A DNA stretch of 64,000 nt, taken from assembly GCF_018223345.1 (NCBI RefSeq), contig NZ_CP073587.1:531001-595000 (forward strand). The letters run 5' to 3'. Position numbers and translations under genes: made by a program. Position 1 is the stretch's first letter; every line of letters starts with the position of its first letter. Below, piece after piece: positions 57,305-64,000 of the stretch. This DNA comes from Shewanella yunxiaonensis. Its GTDB lineage: Bacteria; Pseudomonadota; Gammaproteobacteria; Enterobacterales; Shewanellaceae. The notes beneath the pieces are model-generated. The model was not told the origin of the DNA and did not search any database. It saw nothing but the letters and a program-made list of their open reading frames with translations.

Positions 57305-57581
57305 GCCGACTTTAAGATAGCCAGTAATGGCGCTTGCAAATCATAGGGCCGTGACTTTTTATAGCAATATGGTTATTTTCCCAATGTTATTGAACAGTTA
57401 CCATTTAAGACTGTGGCAGCAGTTTGCGTTAATTATTGTTTGTTGTGTCAGTAAAAGCATGGCAAGTTTTAGCGAGCGTTAATCATCACTTAATTTTTCC
57501 CGCCTAGTGTGACACTCCTGATCTAGGTGCCGCGATGGAAGATTTTGGCGGTGCCGTTTCTACTCTATAACAAGGAAAGCG

Positions 57582-58121
57582 ATGAAATCCCTGTCAATGC
57601 TAAAAGCTTCTCTGCTGTGTGGCGTATTACTCTTCAGCTTCAATACTCAGGCAAAAAGTACCGTTGAAACCTCCAGTGATGTTGGCTTGGTACTGATCCC
57701 CGCCATGGCCTGGGGATTGAGCCAATGGAAAGAAGATAGTGAAGGTCAGCACCAACTGTACTGGTCTCTCGGAAGTACCTTGGTAACTACTGAATTATTG
57801 AAATACGCCATTCATGAACGTCGCCCGGATGGCAGCGGCAATGACAGTTTCCCCTCTGGCCATACATCACTGACATTTTCCGCCGCGACTTATGTACAGC
57901 AGCGTTATGGTTGGAAAACGTCGCTACCTTTCTATGCCGCGGCGACCTATGTCGGTTGGAGTCGGGTCGATAGCGACAAGCATTACACCAAAGATGTGCT
58001 GGCTGGGGCGTTAATTGGCTATCTGAATGCGCGTTATTTCACCGAGCCTTATCATGGCGTGCAAGTTTCAGCATATTCGGATGCGGGGAGTATCGGTCTG
58101 AATCTGCATATGGCATTCTAA
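57582..58121 (+). CDS. PAP2-family membrane-associated phosphatase
   Basis: A 179-residue protein with a signal peptide (about 1-24, ending TQAKS) and the PAP2 three-part active site: KYAIHERRP near 71, FPSGHTS near 86, SRVDSDKHYTKDVLAG near 126. It probably removes phosphate from a lipid such as undecaprenyl pyrophosphate or phosphatidylglycerol phosphate on the periplasmic side. AAGGAAAG precedes the ATG. It is followed after 30 bp by a diacylglycerol-kinase-like gene, so the pair may work on lipid phosphates together. Confidence 0.88.
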   Translation: MKSLSMLKASLLCGVLLFSFNTQAKSTVETSSDVGLVLIPAMAWGLSQWKEDSEGQHQLYWSLGSTLVTTELLKYAIHERRPDGSGNDSFPSGHTSLTFSAATYVQQRYGWKTSLPFYAAATYVGWSRVDSDKHYTKDVLAGALIGYLNARYFTEPYHGVQVSAYSDAGSIGLNLHMAF

Positions 58122-58151
58122 GAGCATCACGTTTGTTAACTGGAATGCTGA

Positions 58152-58502
58152 GTGAAAAATCAGTCTTTCATCAGAAAGTTAGGATATGCCCTTAGTGGTT
58201 TTATCTATGCGGTAAAGCAGGAACATAATATGCGCCGTCACTTGGTTGCGGCGCTGTTGGCGATATGGGTATTCGCCTGGGCACAACCGGCAGCTATCTG
58301 GTGGGCATTAATCAGTCTTTGTATTGCGTTGGTGTGGGCGGCGGAATTGATTAACTCGTCTCTAGAAGCGTTGATTGATCACCTGCATCCCCAGATCCAT
58401 CCTCAAATAAAACATGTCAAAGATATGCTGGCGGCGATGGTGTTGGTACTGAGTATTGCCGCTGTCATCATCGGCTTGTTGGCGTTGTATTCCTGTCTAT
58501 AG
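58152..58502 (+). CDS. dgkA: DgkA-family diacylglycerol/undecaprenol kinase
   Basis: A 116-residue inner-membrane kinase with three helices. It starts FIRKLGYALSGFIYAVKQEHNMRRHL; the catalytic stretch is AAELINSSLEALIDHLHP near 64-82, and VKDMLAAMVLVLSI near 97 is a family hallmark. It phosphorylates diacylglycerol (gram-negative DgkA) or a related prenol. It starts with GTG. Gene pair with the PAP2 phosphatase. Confidence 0.88.
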   Translation: MKNQSFIRKLGYALSGFIYAVKQEHNMRRHLVAALLAIWVFAWAQPAAIWWALISLCIALVWAAELINSSLEALIDHLHPQIHPQIKHVKDMLAAMVLVLSIAAVIIGLLALYSCL

Positions 58503-58608
58503 TTTATCTTCCTATCACTACTCATCTGGGGTTATAAGCAACAACGAATTGAATCAATGTAACTATTCAGTTAGTTTGTACTGAGGTTGTTATTATAAGG
58601 ATATAGCC

Positions 58609-59757
58609 GTGCAAGATCGCATTGATGCATTGTTGTTTCAGAACCCCCTATCTTTTTTTTCCAGAAAAGCACTTCACTGTAGTTTATTGGTAGCATTAGT
58701 TGCGATGTCTTCGTCGGTATGGGCTGATGACAATCAATTTCATGCTGCCTATGAAGCATATAAATCCGCAGTTCAGTCGCAGGATAACCAGCAGATCCTG
58801 ACAACTGCAGAGCAAGTGTATAAGTTAGGTCGAGCTGTTTATGCTAAAGACAGCCTTGATTTCGCAGCGCTGACGATGAATTGGGCTCAAGCATTGAGCC
58901 ATCACTCACTTCGATCATTTGACCCTGACGATGATAGGCGCAAGCAAGCAAATGTCTTGTATCAACAAGCGCTAAAAATCTACCAACAACATTATGGTGA
59001 CGATTCGGTAAAGTTAGTTGATGCTTTACTGGGTATGGCAAAAACCGAAAAAAAAGCGGTTACTGCTGACACTGTATTTCGAGATGCAATTGATATTGCT
59101 GAGGAAAGTAAAGATCAATTGTTAATTGCTGACGTCAAGATGGTAGCGTTTCATGACCTTTACGGTTCAAGGGTATACACCCGTAGGGTTCGTGATTATG
59201 CATTTGAAGCTTATGAGGTATATAAAGATAAACTAGCGGTAGATGCTATTAGTCGTGTTGAAACTGAATATGAAGTTGCCAAAATACACTTGATAGAAAA
59301 GGATTATACAATGGCTGAACCACTATTTCTGGATGTGGTTCAGCAGTTTTCAGCATTGCAGTATTCTCATCCCTATGCACTTTCGGCTCATGCGATGTTA
59401 GTTAGGCTTTATCAGCAACAAAATAGTCCTGATAAAGCGACAGAGCATTGCCAAGCGATCGGCCGTATGACACCGTGGCAAGATAATCAAGAGCAAACGC
59501 CGATTTTTAGAGTCGCACCTCAATACCCACAATCTGTTGCTAAAAGGGGGCAAAGCGGTTGGGTGCAACTGGAATTTACTATTGATGAGAACGGTTTTGT
59601 CAAAGATCCGAAAGTCTTGCAATGGGAAGGTAGTAAAGCGTTTGAAGCCACCAGCATAAAAGCGCTGGAGCAGTGGCGATACGCACCTAAGTTTGTTAAT
59701 GGTGAAGCAGTAGCATCAACGAGTCGCGTTCAGCTGAATTATAAAATAAATAATTGA
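58609..59757 (+). CDS. Exported protein with TonB C-terminal domain and TPR-like helices
   Basis: A 382-residue protein. A hydrophobic segment after a 30-residue basic leader (LHCSLLVALVAMSSSVWA) looks like a signal or anchor. Residues about 45-280 are helical repeats of TPR type (AYEAYKSAVQSQDNQQIL..., VLYQQALKIYQQHYG). The last 85 residues are a TonB-C domain (RVAPQYPQSVAKRGQSGWVQLEFTIDENGFVKDPKVL...ALEQWRYAPK). It starts at GTG with AAGGA upstream. No Pro-rich spacer or ExbBD genes are present, so it is probably not a classic energy transducer. Confidence 0.78.
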   Translation: MQDRIDALLFQNPLSFFSRKALHCSLLVALVAMSSSVWADDNQFHAAYEAYKSAVQSQDNQQILTTAEQVYKLGRAVYAKDSLDFAALTMNWAQALSHHSLRSFDPDDDRRKQANVLYQQALKIYQQHYGDDSVKLVDALLGMAKTEKKAVTADTVFRDAIDIAEESKDQLLIADVKMVAFHDLYGSRVYTRRVRDYAFEAYEVYKDKLAVDAISRVETEYEVAKIHLIEKDYTMAEPLFLDVVQQFSALQYSHPYALSAHAMLVRLYQQQNSPDKATEHCQAIGRMTPWQDNQEQTPIFRVAPQYPQSVAKRGQSGWVQLEFTIDENGFVKDPKVLQWEGSKAFEATSIKALEQWRYAPKFVNGEAVASTSRVQLNYKINN

Positions 59758-60173
59758 TATATATAATAATATCATTCATGTAAGGGTGGGTAAATGTGGC
59801 GCTATTACGAACTGCATGTCATAGTATTTTTTGATATATATGGCAGCGAATACAGTGGAATATGCGGACGTTTTTAAACAAGTTAATTTTGATGAAATCA
59901 CCTATGTAAACTGGTCATTCTACTGAACAATCTAATTTCAATTATGTTTCAGGCCCTTTTTCTGAAACAATCTCAGACTATGCGGACAATTAATATCACA
60001 GTTGCTGGTGATGGCTCAGATGGTCGCTGTTTTGCCCGAGTTTAATATTAACCTGGCGTTATACGAATGTCTGGAAATTTGATTGTATGACCGTTTGATA
60101 GAAACCAAGAAAGCACAGATATGGTGTTTTCTTGGTTTCTTACCAGAGTGAAGAATAATTCTGCCAACCACTA
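59758..60173. other. Gap between convergent TonB-C gene and metH
   Basis: About 415 bp, no gene seen. It contains a long imperfect stem (GAAACCAAGAAA at 60101-60112 with its complement at 60128-60139) that may serve as the metH terminator. Confidence 0.45.
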
Positions 60174-63100
60174 TTACACAGGGTCATAATCGAGCACGGG
60201 TGCCAGCCATTTTTCCACTTCTGCGACTGTCATGCCTTTGCGCTGGGCGTAATCCGCTACTTGATCGCGACCGATATTGGTAATGCCGAAATAGCGTGAT
60301 TGCGGATTGGCAAAATACCAGCCAGACACCGCGGCGGTGGGATACATGGCATAGCTTTCGGTCAGTCTGAGATCGATGCGTTGATCTGGTTGCAGCAGTT
60401 GCCACAACAAGCCTTTTTCAGTGTGATCCGGGCAAGCGGGATAACCGGGAGCGGGGCGAATGCCTTTGTATTTCTCGCGAATAAGCGCGTCGTTATCGAA
60501 ATCCTCGTCGGCAGCATAGCCCCAAAATTCCTTACGCACGCGCTCATGCAAGCGTTCAGCAAAGGCTTCTGCCAGTCGGTCTGCCAGACATTTCAACATG
60601 ATGGCGCTGTAGTCATCGTGGGCAGCGTCAAATTTTGCCAACTGTTTTTCGATACCGTGCCCCGCGGTGACTGCAAATGCACCTATGTAGTCCGCAACGC
60701 CAGTGTCTTTTGGCGCGACAAAATCTGCCAGACAGAAGTTGTGGTTACCCACACGCTCCAACTGCATGCGTAAGTGATGTGTGGTCAGCAAAGTTTGCTG
60801 ACGCGTTTCACTGTCGTACAGCTCGATATCGTCATCATTGATGCTATTGGCCGGGAATAAGCCAAACACTGCTTTGGCGGTGAGCCATTTTTCATCGATG
60901 ATTTTGCGCAGCATGGCTTTACCATCGGCATACACCTTACGCGCCTCTTCACCAACGACCATATCGTCCAGAATATCCGGGAAGTGACCGTGCAATTCCC
61001 AGGCGCGGAAGAATGGCGTCCAGTCAATGCGGCTCACCAGATCTTCCAATGGATAATCCTCAAATACCTGAATGCCTAACTGTCGTGGCTTCACCGGTGG
61101 ATTGGCCTGCCAGTCGTGTTGTACTTTGTTGTCGCGAGCAGCTTGCAGCGGCACTAATGTCTTGCGTTTGGTCTGTGCCAGGCGTTTCTCGCGCATCACA
61201 TCGTATTCGGCATAGATATCGGCAATGGTCTTAGCCCGAGTGTCATCGTTGATCAGTTTGCTGACCATTGGCACTGCGCGGGAAGCATCGGGAATGTAGA
61301 TGGCACCGTGAGGGTAGTGCGGGGCAATTTTCACCGCCGTGTGAATTTTTGAGGTGGTAGCCCCACCAATAATCGCCGGAATAGTCAGGCCTTCTCGGGC
61401 GAAGGTTTTCACATTATGCACCATCTCATCAAGACTTGGGGTGATAAGTCCGGACATGCCGATGATATCGACCTTTTCCTTACGCGCGGTTTCGATGATC
61501 TGCTCTACCGGCACCATGACACCCAGGTCAATCACCTCATAGCCGTTACAGGCCAGCACGACGCCGACAATGTTTTTACCGATGTCGTGCACATCACCTT
61601 TAACGGTAACCATCAATACCTTACCGTTGCTGGAGCCTTGCACCTTTTCCGCTTCAATAAATGGATTAAGGTAGGCGACCGCTTTTTTCATCACCCGCGC
61701 TGATTTCACCACTTGTGGCAGGAACATCTTACCAGCACCGAATAAGTCGCCGACCACATTCATGCCATCCATCAACGGACCTTCGATAACGTCGAGCGGG
61801 CGAGTTGCGGCTAGACGTGCTTCTTCGGTGTCTTCATCGATAAATTCAGTAATCCCTTTAACCAGTGCGTGTTGCAGTCGTTTGTTTACTGGCCAGTGCC
61901 GCCAAGCCTGATCTTCCTGCTTATTGGCACCGCTTTGTCCGCCACGGTATTTTTCGGCAATATCCAGCAGCTGTTCGGTGTTACTCGAGCCAGCAACCGG
62001 ACACGGCAGATTCAGCACTACCGCTTCGACGCGTTGCTTCAGCATCGGATCGATATCGTCATAAATCGCCAGCTGCCCGGCGTTGACAATGCCCATATCC
62101 ATGCCCGCCTTGATGGCGTGATATAGAAAAACTGCATGAATCGCTTCACGTACCGGGTTATTGCCACGGAAGGAGAACGAAACGTTAGACACCCCACCAG
62201 ACACCATCGCGTGTGGCAAGGTGGCCTTGATATCTTTCACCGCGTTGATGAAGTCCACGGCGTAGTTATCGTGTTCTTCAATACCGGTCGCAATGGCAAA
62301 GATATTCGGGTCGAAGATGATATCTTCCGGCGGGAAGCCAACTTGATCGACCAAAATACGGTAGGCGCGAGTACAGATACTGATTTTACGCGCGTGAGTA
62401 TCGGCTTGGCCTTGTTCATCGAATGCCATGATGATCGCGGCTGCGCCATAACGTTTTACCAGCTGCGCATGTGCAATGAATGTTGCTTCGCCCTCTTTCA
62501 GTGATATTGAGTTGACGATGCCTTTACCCTGAATGCACTTTAATCCGGCTTCAATCACTTCCCATTTAGAGGAATCGATCATCACCGGCACTTTGCTGAT
62601 GTCGGGTTCGGAGGCAATGAGGTTGAGAAACTTCTGCATCATCTCCACGCCGTCTAACATGCCTTCGTCCATGTTAACGTCGATGATCTGTGCACCGCTT
62701 TCTACCTGTTCACGAGCCACATCGAGTGCAGTTTCAAACTGCCCCTCTTTGATCAGCCGCAGAAATTTGGCTGATCCGGTGACATTGGTGCGCTCGCCGA
62801 CGTTAACGAACAAGCTGTTGGCGTCAATGGTCAGCGGTTCCAGCCCGGCCAGGCGGCAGGCCACTGGCAGCTCCGGCAGTTGTCGCGGTTGATATGGACT
62901 GACGGCCTCACGGATGGCTTTGATGTGAGCCGGAGTCGTCCCACAGCAGCCACCAACTAAGTTAACCAGTCCTTCCTTGGCCCACTGACCAATCACCTCG
63001 GCCATCTGCGCCGGCGTTTCATCATAACCGCCAAATTCATTCGGTAAACCGGCATTAGGGTGTGCGGAAACAAAGGTTTCACTGATGCGCGCCAGCTCTT

Positions 63101-63887
63101 CCACGTAAGGGCGTAATTCTTTCGGTCCAAGCGCGCAGTTAAGGCCAAATGACAACGGCTTGATGTGGCGCAGTGAGTTGTAGAAAGCTTCGGTTGTCTG
63201 GCCTGTCAGCGTACGACCTGAGGCATCGGTAATGGTGCCGGAAATCATTACTGGCAAGCGAATACCAAGTTTGTCAAACACTTCATCAATCGCGAACAGC
63301 GCCGCTTTGGCATTGAGGGTATCGAAAATGGTTTCGACCATCAGCATGTCCGCGCCGCCTTTGATAAGCGCTTCAGTGGCTTGCACATATGCCGCCACTA
63401 ACGCATCAAAGTGAATATTGCGAAAGCCTGGGTCGTTGACGTCGGGACTAATGGAACAAGTACGGTTTGTGGGACCTAGAACCCCGGCGACATAACGCGG
63501 AATCCCAGTAGCCGCAGCGACTTCGTCGGCGGCTTCGCGTGCCAGTTGGGCCGCTTGTTGGTTAATTTCGCTCACCAGCGCCTGCATATCGTAATCAGCC
63601 ATGGCGATGGTGGTGGCATTGAAACTGTTGGTTTCGATGATGTCTGCACCGGCTTCCAGATATTGGCGGTGGATAGACTTAATAATCTGCGGCTGAGTTA
63701 ATACCAGCAGATCATTGTTACCTTTGACGTCGCAATGCCAGTCGCGGAAACGTTCACCACGATAATCTGCTTCTTCCAGTTTGAAGCTCTGGATCATGGT
63801 GCCCATTGCACCGTCGATAATCAAAATACGCTGGGTTAGCGCATTGTGGATTTGCTGTGTTGCAGCGATGGCAGAATTGCTAATCAT
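60174..63887 (-). CDS. metH: Cobalamin-dependent methionine synthase MetH
   Basis: A 1237-residue enzyme that moves a methyl group from methyl-tetrahydrofolate through cobalamin to homocysteine. Domains in order: homocysteine-binding barrel (1-330, zinc site GGCCGTTP near 315), folate-binding barrel (about 355-640, [11 protein letters not shown]), cobalamin cap and B12 domain (about 655-895, [10 protein letters not shown] with the axial His near 765, [10 protein letters not shown]), and reactivation domain (about 905-1237, [12 protein letters not shown] near 1150). Length matches E. coli MetH (1227). The upstream region holds a CRP-like site but no obvious MetJ boxes within the visible part. 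Confidence 0.97.
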   Translation of the reverse strand: MISNSAIAATQQIHNALTQRILIIDGAMGTMIQSFKLEEADYRGERFRDWHCDVKGNNDLLVLTQPQIIKSIHRQYLEAGADIIETNSFNATTIAMADYDMQALVSEINQQAAQLAREAADEVAAATGIPRYVAGVLGPTNRTCSISPDVNDPGFRNIHFDALVAAYVQATEALIKGGADMLMVETIFDTLNAKAALFAIDEVFDKLGIRLPVMISGTITDASGRTLTGQTTEAFYNSLRHIKPLSFGLNCALGPKELRPYVEELARISETFVSAHPNAGLPNEFGGYDETPAQMAEVIGQWAKEGLVNLVGGCCGTTPAHIKAIREAVSPYQPRQLPELPVACRLAGLEPLTIDANSLFVNVGERTNVTGSAKFLRLIKEGQFETALDVAREQVESGAQIIDVNMDEGMLDGVEMMQKFLNLIASEPDISKVPVMIDSSKWEVIEAGLKCIQGKGIVNSISLKEGEATFIAHAQLVKRYGAAAIIMAFDEQGQADTHARKISICTRAYRILVDQVGFPPEDIIFDPNIFAIATGIEEHDNYAVDFINAVKDIKATLPHAMVSGGVSNVSFSFRGNNPVREAIHAVFLYHAIKAGMDMGIVNAGQLAIYDDIDPMLKQRVEAVVLNLPCPVAGSSNTEQLLDIAEKYRGGQSGANKQEDQAWRHWPVNKRLQHALVKGITEFIDEDTEEARLAATRPLDVIEGPLMDGMNVVGDLFGAGKMFLPQVVKSARVMKKAVAYLNPFIEAEKVQGSSNGKVLMVTVKGDVHDIGKNIVGVVLACNGYEVIDLGVMVPVEQIIETARKEKVDIIGMSGLITPSLDEMVHNVKTFAREGLTIPAIIGGATTSKIHTAVKIAPHYPHGAIYIPDASRAVPMVSKLINDDTRAKTIADIYAEYDVMREKRLAQTKRKTLVPLQAARDNKVQHDWQANPPVKPRQLGIQVFEDYPLEDLVSRIDWTPFFRAWELHGHFPDILDDMVVGEEARKVYADGKAMLRKIIDEKWLTAKAVFGLFPANSINDDDIELYDSETRQQTLLTTHHLRMQLERVGNHNFCLADFVAPKDTGVADYIGAFAVTAGHGIEKQLAKFDAAHDDYSAIMLKCLADRLAEAFAERLHERVRKEFWGYAADEDFDNDALIREKYKGIRPAPGYPACPDHTEKGLLWQLLQPDQRIDLRLTESYAMYPTAAVSGWYFANPQSRYFGITNIGRDQVADYAQRKGMTVAEVEKWLAPVLDYDPV

Positions 63888-63950
63888 TGGAAGCCTTAAT
63901 TACTTGTTCCTAAAATAAAAATTAACAAATACAAACTTTTAAATTTGAGT

Positions 63951-63966
63951 TATGATCCAGATCACA
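63951..63966. promoter_or_regulatory. CRP-like site upstream of metH
   Basis: TATGA-TCCAGA-TCACA differs from TGTGA-N6-TCACA at one base, about 65 bp before the metH start. It could belong to the gene beyond the window edge. Confidence 0.35.
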
Positions 63967-64000
63967 TTACTGTGATTATGATAGTAAACTTGCATCATAG

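Noticed and set aside
59794..59877. Short 27-residue frame in the gap after the TonB-C gene
   Set aside because: No ribosome binding site and no recognisable feature; likely chance.

Overview
The window reads as a chromosome segment of a gammaproteobacterium, most likely Shewanella or a close relative. This rests on the Shewanella-like gene content (a general porin, a pentaheme c-type cytochrome, a heme-binding GGDEF-EAL sensor, a Ser/Thr kinase, CRP- and FNR/EtrA-like sites) and on gene style. No species-level claim is possible from sequence alone.

Region 1 (1-8.06 kb) is ordinary backbone: the end of a large protein, a non-canonical Ser/Thr kinase, a small Cys-rich protein, a porin, tcdA, pepT, a SieB-like membrane protein and a 44-residue DUF3149 protein.

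Region 2 (8,091-29,743, about 21.6 kb) is an integrated island. It splits the host tRNA-Leu(CAA) gene exactly in the anticodon loop: 5' half at 8060-8099, 3' half at 29735-29790, 9-bp core ATTCAAAAT. Just inside its left end the island carries an intact replacement tRNA-Leu (8216-8302), followed by a diverged copy of the native downstream flank. Its integrase (28366-29640) lies beside the right junction. The cargo is: an operon of a second tyrosine recombinase, a tandem AAA+ ATPase, DUF6641 and DUF2787; an acidic-repeat protein; a 922-residue protein that looks like a Rep_trans-type replication initiator fused to a UvrD/PcrA-type helicase; a LexA-boxed umuDC pair with endonuclease I; several small secreted proteins; a restriction-modification operon (ribbon-helix-helix regulator, two C5-cytosine methyltransferases, HNH nuclease) whose nuclease start is capped by a 15-bp hairpin; a DUF2628 membrane protein; and an XRE regulator with two 12-bp operators 21 bp apart.

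Region 3 (29.8-36.3 kb) is backbone again: a pentaheme cytochrome, membrane and secreted proteins of unknown role, ppnP, a carboxymuconolactone-decarboxylase-like protein and a GNAT acetyltransferase.

Region 4 (36.3-49.2 kb) is a nitrogen-fixation block: nifB-ferredoxin-nifQ, nifL-nifA, an alpha/beta hydrolase, rnfABCDGEH and a NifF-type flavodoxin. NifA-type sites (TGT-N10-ACA) with -24/-12 sigma54 elements precede nifB, rnfA and nifF, and two more such sites lie upstream of nifLA. The layout is coherent: NifL/NifA control, FeMo-co synthesis (NifB, NifQ) and electron delivery (Rnf, flavodoxin). The nitrogenase structural genes nifHDK are not in the window.

Region 5 (49.1-64 kb) is backbone: DUF3861 and a divergent MarR regulator, a heme/HAMP/PAS/GGDEF/EAL protein, mtgA, two glutathione transferases with a divergent TetR regulator, an MFS transporter, a PAP2 phosphatase, a dgkA-like kinase, a TonB-C/TPR-like protein and metH.
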